Below, piece by piece: positions 47,639-58,035 of a DNA stretch of 64,000 nt. The stretch is from assembly GCF_036898095.1 (NCBI RefSeq), contig NC_090765.1:29321067-29385066 (forward strand). Direction: 5' to 3'. Each line of letters opens with the position of its first letter. Position 1 is the stretch's first letter. A program made the translations under genes and the position numbers. This DNA is from Palaemon carinicauda. Lineage: Eukaryota; Arthropoda; Malacostraca; Decapoda; Palaemonidae. Under the pieces are notes generated by a model. That model did no database searches. It had not been told where the DNA came from and saw nothing but the letters and a program-made list of their open reading frames with translations.

Positions 47639-49330
47639 GTGGGGGGATCCCTACAAAGTTACGCAGACAGATGGCAGCAACTCGGGGCCGATTCCTGGAC
47701 GATTTCCGTAATCAGTCAGGGATATCGCGTCCCGTTCACAACATCTCTACCACCCCTGATGACGAATCCAGTGTCATTGAGCTCCCTTGCCATGGGATCA
47801 GCAAGAGGGCAAGCCTTTCGGGCAGAAGTCCAGACCCTGTTGAAGAAGGGCGCTCTCCAAGAGGTCCTCGACGGGTCTCCAGGCTTCTTCAGTCGACTTT
47901 TTCTTGTAAAGAAGGCGTCTGGAGGCTGGAAACCAGTCATCGACCTCTCAGCCCTGAACAAGTTTGTCAAAGAAACTCCGTTCAGCATGGAGACGGCAGA
48001 CACGGTCAGACTAGCAGTGAGACCGCAAGATTTCATGTGTACACTGGATCTAAAGGACTCGTACTTCCAGATCTCAGTCCATCCGTCTTCAAGGAAGTAC
48101 TTAAGATTCAGCCTAGACAACAAAGAGTATTAGTTCAAGGTGCTGTGCTTCGGTCTCTCCACAGCACCACAGGTTTTCACCAGTCTTCACCCTAATATCT
48201 TCGTGGGCACACAGGATCGGCATCCGTCTCCTTCGTTATCTGGACGACTGGTTGATCCTAGCAGACTCAGTGTCGTCCCTTCTTCAACACCGGGACAAAC
48301 TTCTGAGACTTTGGCAGGATCTGGGGATCATGGTAAATCTCGAGAAGTTCTCTCTGCTTCCCACTCAAAGACTGGTATACCTAGCCATGTTTATAGACAC
48401 CAATCTTCACAAAGCCTTCCCATCAGACGACAGGATAGCAAGGCTGAGGAAGGTCGCAAGGCCTTTTCTCAGACGAGAAGAACTTCCAGCCCAATCGTGG
48501 TTACGTCTTCTCGATCACCTTTCATCTCTGGCCAGTCTAGTTCCCAACGGTCGCCTCAGGATGAGATCCCTTCAGTGGCGAATCAAGGTTACGATTCACG
48601 GACATCCAGATCCCTATGGGACCTGTGGAACTGACGAACCTCCAGTGGTGGGTGACAGACAAGAACCTACGAAAAGGAGTGGATCTTCTCGTCCTCCCCC
48701 ATATTTGATTCTGTTTTCGGACGCTTCAAAGAAAGGGTGGGGTGCCCATGTACAGCACCACACGACTTCAGGCCTGTGGTCAGAAAAAGTAAAATATCTC
48801 CATATAAATCTTCTAGAGATGAAGGCCGTCTTCCTGGCCCTTCAACAGTTCCAACAATACCTGGCGGGTCACTCTGTGGTGGTGATGAGCGACAACACCA
48901 CAGTAGTGGTTTACATCAACAAGGAGGTACCTTTTCGCAGCAGCTATCCCATCTAGCAGTAGAAATACTGAGATAGGCCGAAATCTACTCGATACCACTA
49001 TCGGCATGCTTCATTCCAGGCTAAAGGAATTTGCTCGCCGACAATCTGAGCAGAGCGTCTCAGGTAGTGAGTACCGAGTGGTCTTTGGATCATCTAGGAG
49101 CCAACAAAGTCCTGACTTTGTGGGGTTCTCCGACTGTGGATCTGTTCGCAACAGCCCTGAACTTCAAGTTCCCGCTGTACTGCTCCCCAGTCCCAGACCC
49201 CAAGGCTCTCTGACAAGATGCTTTTCAACAAAGGTGGGACAACATCGACGTTTACGCCTTTCCCCCGTTCTGTCTGATGAGGAGGGTGCTCAACAAGACC
49301 AGAACATCGGTCAATCTTTCAATGACTCAT
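47639..49330 (+). pseudogene. DIRS reverse transcriptase/RNase H, outer element (broken)
   Basis: 47,639-48,133 holds the RT N-terminal part to TLDLKDSYFQISVHP and stops at KEY (AAAGAGTATTAG where the others read AAGATCTACCAG). A 2-nt deletion near 48,185 shifts the frame. From about 48,190 the frame contains YLDDWLILADS with both aspartates intact. 48,252-48,956 continues through FSDASKKGWGAHV, LLEMKAVFLAL and VMSDNTTVVVYINK; there a 4-nt loss relative to KQGGTF breaks the frame. The linker (DLFATALNFKFPLYCS) follows at 49,130-49,213. Confidence 0.88.
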
Positions 49331-50517
49331 AGCTCCGCTATGGCATCACGCAGAATGGTTCCCGGACCATCTGCAACTCCTAACAGAGCTACCGAGAGAA
49401 CTCCCTCCACGGCACAATCGGCTCAAACAACTACATGCCAACATCTTCCACAAAGCCGTAGCTTTGCTACGGCTTCACGCCTGGAGACTATCCAGCATCT
49501 CCTCTCTCAGAGAGGATTTTCGCAGCATGTTGCTGTCAGCATGTTTGGACATCTACGAAAGTCATCCGCAGCAGTCTACCAGGCAAAGTGGAAAGTCTTC
49601 TGTGGTTGGTGTCGTGTTGTTTCTCGTGTATCTGCGGGAAGAAATGTGCCTTTCAGTCTCGGCAGTGAAAGGTTATTGCTCAGCCTTAAGTCTAGCTTTC
49701 AGGCTGAAAGGAATGGACATTTCTTCATCGCTAGAACTTTCTCTACTCATACATAGTTATGAACTTAGCTGCCCTCAGTCGGAAGTGAGACCTCCTCCAT
49801 GGAATGTGGTTCGAGTTCTCAGGTCTCTTAAGAGACCTCCCTATGAACCATTACGCCAGGCATCAGATCGCCACCTAACATGGAAGACGGTGTTCCTACT
49901 AGCTTTGGCTTCGGCCAAGCGTTTTAGCGAACTTCATGGTCTCTCGTATGACATCGCCCATTCAAGGGGATGGGGGGAGGTAACGTTCAGCTTCGTCTCT
50001 GAGTTTATTGCTAAGACTCAGAATCCTAGAATCCTGGAGTAGCGGATCCTCGGTTCAACTCCTTCCAGATTACTAGTCTCCGTTCCGTAACAGATGACCC
50101 AGACCATCTCTTACTATGCCCAGTAAGGAGTTTAAGGCTATACCTTAAAAGAACTGCTGCAGTCCGTCCTCATGTGCCAGCATTATTCGTCAGCACAGGG
50201 AGGACTAAGAGGAGGGTCACCAAAAACACCATCTCTGCATGGATTCGCAGGGTAATTCATCTGGCCTTGAATCCAGATCCTCCTCCGTCATGTCGCCCTA
50301 GAGCACATGATGTCAGGGGCATAGCTATGTCCCTGGCTTTCAAAGCATAGGTACGTCCCTGGCCTTCAAAAGAAATTTCTCAGTGAAGCAGGTCCTGCAA
50401 GCTGGGGTGTGTAAGCGTCAGACAACGTTCACAGCCCACTACCTGCAAGATGTGACCCACAGGAGGCTCGATACGTTCTCTATTGGCCCTGTGGTGGCTG
50501 CACAACAGCTTGTTTAA
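49277..50517 (+). pseudogene. DIRS tyrosine recombinase, outer element (broken)
   Basis: The N-terminal region has HLRKSSAAVYQAKWKVF. A deletion of about 50 nt at about 49,615 removes the block that reads ISPLDATxPAIAEF in the other copies. The catalytic domain keeps SAKRFSELHGLSYD (Arg), AHDVRGIAMS (HxxR) and TAHYLQD (Tyr). The Trp of GVWKRQ is Cys. A short tandem duplication at about 50,330-50,366 repeats CCCTGGC/TTTCAAA and inserts a TAG. The end AAQQLV at 50,517 is as in nested-2. Confidence 0.87.
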
Positions 50518-51002
50518 AACCTCAAGCTCTTTATTGGACAAGTAGCAGAAGGTTGAGGGCATTGTTACCCGGTTTTAGTCTGCATGAATGAAAAGATTTG
50601 ACTGACCCTTATTCTTTTCTTCATCATCCCCTCTCTTGGAGAGAGCAGTATCTTGGGTTCTCTGCATAGCTGACCTCAAACCACTGCAGGTAAACCATGC
50701 TCCCTTGTGTTCCTAGTATTAAGTTAATACTGTTACGTCCCAATACCCTGACGAGGTGGTATTGGGAAAGTCCTAGTCTACAAGTTAACATCTAAAGAAC
50801 TTCAGAACCACTTTCTAGGACGAGTCATACTTCTTCATACCTTCACACACAGCTTGCGTAGGGCGCAGTCCTTGTGTAGCAAGGTTCTAGCGAGGTGCAG
50901 GGACTCATTTCTTGGGTGCTGACACACTCAAATAACGAGTCCCCGGGCAAAGCCAAAAGCCAGTACTGGCTGGGACATCCACCCTTCCTAATGGGTGTCA
51001 CC

Positions 51003-51101
51003 CCTATTAAATAGCGGGGTTTGTATTCCATTTACGGAACAAATGACAAATTCGTAGATAATTTGTAATTTTTGTAATTATACAAACCTTAGCTATTTAA
51101 C
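51003..51101 (+). repeat. internal complementary region (ICR), outer element
   Basis: The complement of the left end (ATTCCATTTACGGAACA) is joined to the complement of the right end (ATGACAAATTCGTAGAT). It has the same arrangement as in nested-2, with a few substitutions (TTACGGAACA, TTTTTGTAATTATAC). Confidence 0.9.
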
Positions 51102-51159
51102 CAAACTTGCCCGCTAGCCCTATCCCCCTTGAAGTCCTACCTCCAAGCAAAGTGAGTTC

Positions 51160-51361
51160 AAGCACAGGTGTGTGTGGGGGGGGGGGGGGGGGGGGCTTAG
51201 CAAGCTACCCTCCCCTACCCCCGCTAACTAGCGGTGTGGGTTGTAAACCCTCGTTAAATTTTAATGGCTCGTCATTTCAGCTACACCGAAAGTAATACCC
51301 CTATTAAATAGCTAAGGTTTGTATAGTTAGGTAAAATACAAATTATCTATGAATTTGTCAT
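51160..51361 (+). repeat. right inverted terminal repeat, outer DIRS
   Basis: After a G-run (51,176-51,195) comes CCCCGCTAACTAGCGG, then the complement of the left repeat (TCATTTCAGCTACACCGAAA, TAATACCCCTA), then the common 50-bp right extension. It is followed by ATT (51,362-51,364). Confidence 0.88.
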
Positions 51362-52584
51362 ATTTAACGTTGGTGGTAATGTTACCGTAACATTACTAAT
51401 GTTAGCGCGTGCAGCTCAAAATTACTGCTTGCCAGTACATACGAGCTTGATGTTTTATTTTCATGCGAGCGAAGCGAGCTAATGGCGAAACAAGAACCAT
51501 TATATATAATGTTATCGTAACAGTACTAACGTTACCGTAATGTGAGTGGAGTGATATAACAAAGGCCATTATATTGGGTTTTTGACCTGGGGACTACTAG
51601 GTTAGGTTAGGTGGGTTTGTTTGGTTCTGTACCCTTTTTGTACTTTTTTATATGTTGTGTAAACGGTATATCGAAAAATTCTTTAAAATACACACGATAA
51701 TAATACCGTATCATTGCTAACGTTAGTAATTCCACCATACGTTGGTAATGCTGTGTATCACCCTAACATTGGTAACGCTGTGTACCGTTGCTAATGTTCT
51801 AATGTTATCGTTCGCAGTACTACGTGAGTGAAGTGATACCAAATTTGAACAAGTCATTATATTTAAGTATTTTAACAAAATATATCGAATAAAAGACATT
51901 ATATTTAATAATTTTAACAGAAAATATATGTTTTCCTGTAGAAAATAACGTGATATAACCGGTTTTCACCTTCTTTTCATCCGTAATAACAGCAACCAAT
52001 TTGGCAACTTAAAGTTAGTGGAATTGGTTGATCTGTTTGTTTGCAGTTGAAATGAAGGTCAAATTCGGTTAAATCACGTTATTTACTATAGGAAAACATA
52101 TTTTCTGTTCGAAATCACACCCTGTAATACAATACAACTTTACCGTGCAAACAAACAGAACACCCAATTCGACTAGCTTTAAGTACCCGAACTGGTTGCT
52201 GTTATTACGGATGAAATGAAGGTCAAAACTGGTTAAATCACTTTTTTTTTTTTTACAGGAAAACATATTTTCTGTTAAAATGTTTAAATATAATGACTTG
52301 TTCAACTTCCGTGTCACTTCACTCACGTATGTACTGCGAACGCTAACATTAGCAATGTTACACAGCGTTACTAATGTTACGCAATGTTGCCAACGTTACA
52401 ATGGCATTGTGGGATTATTGTACTGTATTACAGGGAAATGTAACCTAGGAAAAAACTATTTTTCTCTATAGAAAAAATTCCGCTCTCTTGGAAAAGGACA
52501 CTCGTTCCCGTCGCATTTTTCTTTTCAAAATGAGAATCTGTAATACAGTAAAACTTTACCAGCAGTAATGTTGAGCTGCGCACG
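51362..52584. other. repeat-derived flank rich in GTTA/TAAC words
   Basis: 51,411-51,501 matches 27,417-27,508 in direct orientation (shared TTGATGTTTTATTTTCATG-type text and AACAAGAACCATTAT). 51,900-52,300 contains two facing copies of a block with GAAATGAAGGTCAAA (or its complement) and TAAATCACGT. Short words of the type GTTACCGTAACATTACTAA recur. No gene was found. This is probably the interior of the same unclassified element that flanks the cluster on the left. Confidence 0.6.
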
Positions 52585-53300
52585 CTAACAAAATGGTAAA
52601 ACTAACACATTAAAATTAAAGAAATTAATGACTTACTTTTATGACCGTGACGATGCAACTTGTGGGTCACCAGGGTGTTTTGACTGTGAGTCTTTGACGT
52701 CTTAACTTCTTTGTCTTAGTTTAGTTCTGCACTTGGAACACTGTAAACGTTGGGCTATTACATTACGAGATTTAAGAAAATTATCAACATTGGAATTCAC
52801 CAAAATACTTTCAAGTATGGATTACTGCTGTCGTTACAATTTACTTAAACTTCCATCATAAAATACGCAAAAAGACGTCACTTGAACTAACAAAGACCTG
52901 ACTTGGACAAAGGTTTCCACGGAAAAGGGCTTGTTGGAAGGTGGGGGTAGGGAAATATTAACACAACTGTGCAACTTTCCATACGTATGTGTTCGAGATT
53001 GGTTAACGGAAAAGCAACGGAGTCTAGAGAGTAAACATGAATGAACTAGAATGGGAAACTTGTCCAGAGTAAGTATTTATGTGAAATCTGGGCGTGACAA
53101 GGTAATAACAAAATGCATAAAAGTAATATAGCAAGATAAAATGGAGTGTATGATAAATAATATTTAATGGGAATATAAAATGAGGTGATTTTATAAGTTA
53201 CCGGATAATAAAACGAGTAATACTTGGGTCAAACGTAATATGTATACGAGGGTATTACATAAAAGGGATAGTATAGTTGTACTGGTTCAAGTTATATACT
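52585..53300 (-). repeat. right arm of the inverted repeat pair flanking the DIRS cluster
   Basis: Its reverse complement is collinear with 26,728-27,440 (GTGTTAGTTTTA, then CTTGTTGGAAGGTGGGGGTA read on the plus strand, then TTACCTTGTCACGCCCAG in complement). Substitutions and small indels are common. Confidence 0.85.
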
Positions 53301-53324
53301 TGAATAAAGCGGGTGTAGTCGAAT

Positions 53325-56300
53325 ATGACAAATTCGTAGATAATTTGTATTTTTCCTAACTATACAAACCTTAGCTATTTATCAAGGGTTATACTTTTGG
53401 TGGAGCTGGAATGACGAGCCATTAAAATTTAGCGAGGGTTAACTACCCACACCGCTAGTTAGCGGGGGTAGTGGGGGTAGGTTGCTACCACTCCCGTTCA
53501 CACACCTGTGATTTAGTCACTTTGCTTGGAGGTAGGACTTCAAGGGGGATAGGGATGGCGGCAAGTTTGTATGAATAGGTTTGTATAGTTAGGAAAAATA
53601 CAAATTATTTACGAATTTGTCATTTGTTCCGTAACTGAAATACAAACCACGCTATTTATTCGGGGTGACTCACCCATTAGGAAGGGTGGACGTCCCTGCC
53701 AATCTGACTTTTGGCTTTGCCCGGGGACTCCTTATCTGGGTATGTTAGTACTCAAAAATAAGGAGTCCCTGCCCTCGCTAAACCTTGCTACGCAAGATCC
53801 GCGGCCTACGCAAGCTGTGTGTTGAGACGTGTAGAAGTGTGACTGTCTAGGTATAGTTTTTCCGAGTCTTTGTGGGAAAAACCTGATGTAACCAAGACTT
53901 CCCAATACCACCTCGCCAGGGTATGGGGACGCAACAGTATTAGCTTAATACTAGGTACACAAGGGAGCATGGTTTACCTGCAGTGGTTTGAGGTCAGCTA
54001 TGCAGAGGACCCAGGATGCTGCTTTCCCCACGAGAGGGTAGGATGAAGAAAAGAATAAGGATCAGTCAAATCTTTTCATTCACGCAGACTAAAACCGGAT
54101 AACAATGCGCTCAACCCTCTGCTACTTGTCCAATAAGGAGCTTGAGGTATACAACCAGCTGTTGTGCAGCCACCACTGGACCGATAGAGGTTGTATCGAG
54201 TTCCTGTGGGACACGTCTTGCAGGAGGAAGGTTGTGAAAGTCACGTGGAGCATTCACATCCTTTATTGTAAAACCTGCGTCACAGTGTAATCTGCTAAGA
54301 AGGACCAGGGGCATAGTTATGCCCCTGACACTGTGAGTCGTCATGTCGAGATGATGTTTCGGTGATCCTCCTCTAGTCTCTCCCAGTGCTGACAAGAGGA
54401 GGGACCCGGGCAGGCTGTTGCCGTTTTCTTTAGGTAAAGTCTCATACCTTACCCTGGTTGCAGTAACGGATGATCTGGATCGTCCGTTACCTAGTTGAGA
54501 CTTGTGTAGGATCCATCATCTCTGGAGGCTGTGTCTGGTGACATACTCAGGGATGAAACTGAACATTGTCTTTTGCCCTTCTCAATAATGGGCGATGTCG
54601 AAAGAGAGACCATGCTGTCCGAGTGTGTAGGAACATTGTGTTCTTAAATGAGGAGAAAATTTGTTGCCTGGTGAAGTGGAACACAAGGAGGTCCCTTTAG
54701 GGATCGGAGATTTGAACCATGTTCCGAGAGGAAGGTCTCAATTCCGACTGGGGAAAGGCAAGTTGTAAGTCCATATGAGTTAGGAAAAGTCTATCGATGA
54801 GAGGGTGTCCCTTTCTTTCAGTTTGAAGGTGAAGGATCAAGGTTCAGTGATCATCTTTACCTGTCAAAACTGAATAGGGGTCTTTTCTTCTTGCATATAC
54901 TCGAGGATTCCGCTATTGCTGGAATCGAGGTATCGAGGGGAGAGACACTTTCACATGACACCAACCACACAAGACGTGATACTGCCTGGTAGACTGATGC
55001 TGAGGAATTCCTCAGATATCTAGACAACCTTTTCGCAAAGAGGTATTGGGTAGTCTTCAGGTGTACAATCATAGCAAAGCTATATCTTGTGGTAGGTGTT
55101 GAAGTGGGTTGTCTGTTATGTGGAGAGGGTTCTCTTTGAGGCTGTATCAGGAGCTGCAAAAGGTTTGGAGGCCGTTCTGCATAATGCCATAGCGGAGCTA
55201 GGAGAGTCCTTGAAAGGTTGACCGATGTTCTAGCCTTGTTGAGTGCCCTTCTCCAGATAAAACAGGGACGAGACGTAAACGTCATTGTTGTACCCACCGT
55301 TGTTGCCAGAGAGCCTTGGGGTCTAGGGCTGGTGAGCAACGGTACCCTGAGATCCAGGAGCGTTGCGAACAGACCCCCTAGTTGGAGGACCTCGTAAAGT
55401 CGGGACTTTGTTGGCTACATGGCGATCCAAAGTCCATTCGGCATACCTTATCTGAGATGCTGTGCACAGATTGTCGGCGAGCACGTTCTTCCAATCTGGA
55501 ATGAAGCGGGCTGATAGTGGTACCGAACGGACTTTGGCCCATCTTAGTGTTTATACTATTAGATGGGAAGAGAAGCCAGTTCCTACTTTCTTGTCGATGT
55601 GAGTCTCTATGTGGAGTGTGGTGTGTCGTCCATCACATCACTGAGTGGTCTGTTAGGAACTGATGAGGCTGCTGAAGGACCGGAAAGTTGGCCTTTATCT
55701 CTTGAGAGATTTAAGTGAAGGTACCTTCGGGCTCTGTCCAGAGGGCTGAGGTCATGTGGTGCAGCACAATGGTCCCTCCATTCTTCTTTTTCCGACTCAA
55801 GTCTCCTGGAATGGAAGCTGTTCTCGTTTCAAGAAGGTTTTTGTGGAGATTGGTGTTTAGAATCCTTCCCAAATACACCAGTCTCCTGGGAGGGAAGTTG
55901 GGAAGATTTCCGTAGGTTTACCCTGATCACTGTATCTTGGTAAAAAAGACTTCAGAAATTCCATTGTTAATGCAAGGTTGCCACTGAGTCTGCTAAGGTC
56001 AGTCGTCCCGAGAGAGCGGAGACAGAAGCCGATCCTGTGAGACCACGATGGGTGTAGTGAAAAGACCGAAGCACAGTGCCTTGAACTGGTGTTTCTTGTT
56101 TGTCTAGACTGAATCTTCCAACCTTCCTTGATGGATGGTTTGGACCTGGAAGTAAGTGTCCTTTAGGTCCAGTGTGCAAATGAAGACTTGAGGTCTTAGC
56201 TCTTGATCGAACTCCAACATGGTGTGGCCATCGACCCAAAGGGACAGCTCCTTGGCGATCCTTTTTACATGGAAGATTGTCGACGCTGGAGTCTTGACTT

Positions 56301-56400
56301 GTGTCGTAAAGGATCAGGCGCAATATCCATAGGAGTAGGGATCTCGAGATAGAGACGACTGGCGAAAGCTAACCGAGTCCCTTTGAGTCAAAAGGCGTAG
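53325..56400 (-). mobile_element. truncated, old DIRS copy on the minus strand
   Basis: The right terminal repeat starts at 53,325 (complement of GTCAT, next to AAT, the complement of the ATT flank). The ICR lies at about 53,575-53,664 (AATTTGTCATTTGTTCCG shows the joined ends). The 3' non-coding region is at about 53,665-54,150. The YR remnant follows, with frame 54,111-54,395 (TSIGPVVAAQQLV) and, further on, SVSPLDTSIPAIAE in frame 54,857-55,339. The linker and RNase H are at about 55,200-55,700. RT is at about 55,970-56,330, where an off-frame open reading frame preserves the nucleotide pattern. It breaks off near 56,400, so gag and the left end are absent. Stops and indels are dense; it is clearly older than the cluster copies. 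The breakpoint lies about 50 bp beyond the U2 3' end. Confidence 0.85.
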
Positions 56401-56452
56401 GAGATTATGAATATTTATTTATTTTATTATGATGATTTTTTTTCTCCCCTGG

Positions 56453-56644
56453 GGGAGTGGACCGATCCCGGAGGTACTGCAATACCGGGCCGATCCGCGG
56501 CAAAGGTGGAGCAAGCCCCTAGCACTTCGCCAAGACCCAAAAATCAGTTTAATATCGTAGATCCCACATGGGGATCGTATCAGATATTAAGCTGATAAGA
56601 ACAGATACTACACTTTGATCTTAGCCAAAAGGCCGAGAAGCGAT
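56453..56644 (-). ncRNA. U2: U2 spliceosomal snRNA gene
   Basis: On the minus strand from 56,644 the RNA starts ATCGCTTCTCGGCCTTTTGG, the universal U2 5' end. The branch-point recognition stretch GTGTAGTATCTG is intact. It is followed by stem II, the Sm-type site GATTTTTGG and the 3' stem-loop GGTATTGCAGTACC. The length of about 190 nt is usual. U2 base-pairs with the intron branch point in the spliceosome. No substitution in a critical position is visible, so the gene looks functional. A TTCAG word lies about 46 nt upstream of the start, as it does about 43 nt upstream of U1. The 3' end is set by alignment to the expected length and is accurate to a few nt. Confidence 0.96.
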
Positions 56645-57873
56645 ACTGAATGCTTCAAGTTTTCTAGACCAGGAGACAATAACTGCTGAAACTTAGGCGG
56701 TCGGAAGTGAGGACAAAAAGGGCATAACTGTTGAAAGACATAATCCAATATAATTAAATCAAAACAAATATATTGAGGAAAACATTATTTTATGGTAATG
56801 TGGGACCTGGAAGTGTTAAAATATAGATTAGGAATTAAGCTGCCACCAAATCCTGTTCACATTAAAATAATTACTGTAGTTACTTGCATCTCCTTTAAAA
56901 TCGTGTAAATTGTATTTCCACAATTCTGCATATCTCTGACCTTTTAAGGTAAAGAAAATTTCAAACTAAGCTAACTTCAATGCTAATGGATGTCAGGAAA
57001 AAGCAGAGAGAACATTAGAAGGTAGAATTACTCATTACCCAAAAGCAGTTCCTAATTTGGTCAGATCGGTATTTGTAATTCGTCTTTTGTATTGCTGAAG
57101 GTTTTGACGAGCTGCAACTTAGGAAATAGACTGTGCTATTACGAAACTTGCTCAAGATGAAGCTACGTTTGTGACAGCGTAATTAACCAACACTCCAGGT
57201 CTTATTGTGTTATCAGTTATCACTTTTTGAAAAATACTGCTAACGAAATCTTTCCTTCCATGTTCTGAAGCGAATTTTTTTTTTTTTTTTTTTTTTTTTT
57301 TATAGAGGAATGAAGTATTTTCATGTTTTCCCGAATCCACATATCTTATTAAGAGCAATTATCACCTGAAAGGTAGAGGCATCCCATTATGAACAGGTTT
57401 TATGGGTGAATTTACTACCTCATTTTCCTGATCACAACAATGACACAAGGGTTGCTAAAAAAATTTGCAAGTGTACGCATATGTTCCACTTCTGGCCACA
57501 GCGGATGAACTTATCATTTAAAAATCCCTCGGGATGTAAGGCATTCTCAATTTAATGATAACCCAATTAGGAGAGGCATTTGTGGCTTGATATTTAAGAT
57601 TGCATTATATTGATTTCAAAACGGAAAACGAAATTTTCTTGCTCTCCCTGTCCAGTCTGTATGTATTTTGATATTTTTTAAACATTATTGTTGAGTGAAA
57701 GATTTTTAAGGTATTTCAAAGTATTGTAATTAACCAATCGTTGATGAAATACATTTCTCTTGTTTTTCCTAGGTTTAAATTCCTGAATTAATTAATTAAA
57801 GCATCATTGTAGATTGTTTGGTAGACTCTGTTCAGTCGGTGGAGTGTTGTGTTCAGATGATGGTGGAGAGAGC
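56645..57873. other. shared upstream region of the divergent U2 and U1 genes
   Basis: 1.23 kb of AT-rich DNA separates the two 5' ends. In arthropods snRNA genes are driven by a proximal element about 40-65 bp upstream of the start; a TTCAG-containing word occurs in that range in front of both genes (56,686-56,690 on minus and 57,831-57,835 on plus). A T-run lies at 57,274-57,302. The open frame 57,152-57,358 (minus) holds a lysine run from that T-run and is not credible. Confidence 0.5.
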
Positions 57874-58035
57874 ATACTTACCTGGCACAGGGGACACCAT
57901 GATCACGAAGGTGGTTCCCCCAAGGCGAGGCTCACCATTGCACTCCGGTGGTGCTGACCCTTGCGATTGACCCAAATGTGGTCAACTCGGGTGCGAAATT
58001 TTTGATAGCGAGGGACTGCGTTCGCGCTATCCCTC
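57874..58035 (+). ncRNA. U1: U1 spliceosomal snRNA gene
   Basis: It begins ATACTTACCTGG, the 5' splice-site recognition sequence, intact. Stem-loop I with CCATGATCACGAAGGTGG follows, then stem-loops II and III (ATTGCACTCC and the CCAAATGTGG region), an Sm-type site AAATTTTTGA and the terminal hairpin GGGACTGCGTTCGCGC. The length of about 162 nt fits U1. It recognises 5' splice sites in the first step of spliceosome assembly. It reads away from the U2 gene. The 3' end is placed at the base of the terminal hairpin. Confidence 0.96.

Larger units (their letters stand above)
27509..51361 (+). mobile_element. outer DIRS-type retrotransposon, interrupted by two nested DIRS elements
   Basis: The parts are 27,509-27,761 (left terminal repeat and leader), 34,665-37,415 (leader end and first part of gag) and 45,996-51,361 (rest of gag, RT/RH, YR, ICR, right terminal repeat), about 8.4 kb in total. 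The left end (TGTTCTG at 27,509) and right end (GTCAT at 51,361) carry matching variants such as TAGGGGTATTACTTTC, unlike the other copies. Both ends are flanked by ATT. The leader reads across the nested-1 insertion (CATTAATG, T-run, GCTTTCTC) and gag reads across the nested-2 insertion (ACAGCGCA, TTGCGGCGG), in agreement with uninterrupted copies. Domain order and ICR are those of the DIRS1-like group. RT/RH and YR carry frameshifts and stops, so the copy is dead. Confidence 0.88.

Noticed and set aside
51107..51295. 62-codon frame in the right terminal repeat of the outer element
   Set aside because: It lies inside the terminal repeat and contains a glycine run from a G-run; it is not conserved in nested-2.
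55967..56323. 118-codon minus-strand frame as a gene of its own
   Set aside because: It corresponds to the off-frame translation of RT in the better copies (compare 31,757-32,722), so it is a remnant of RT DNA in the wrong frame.
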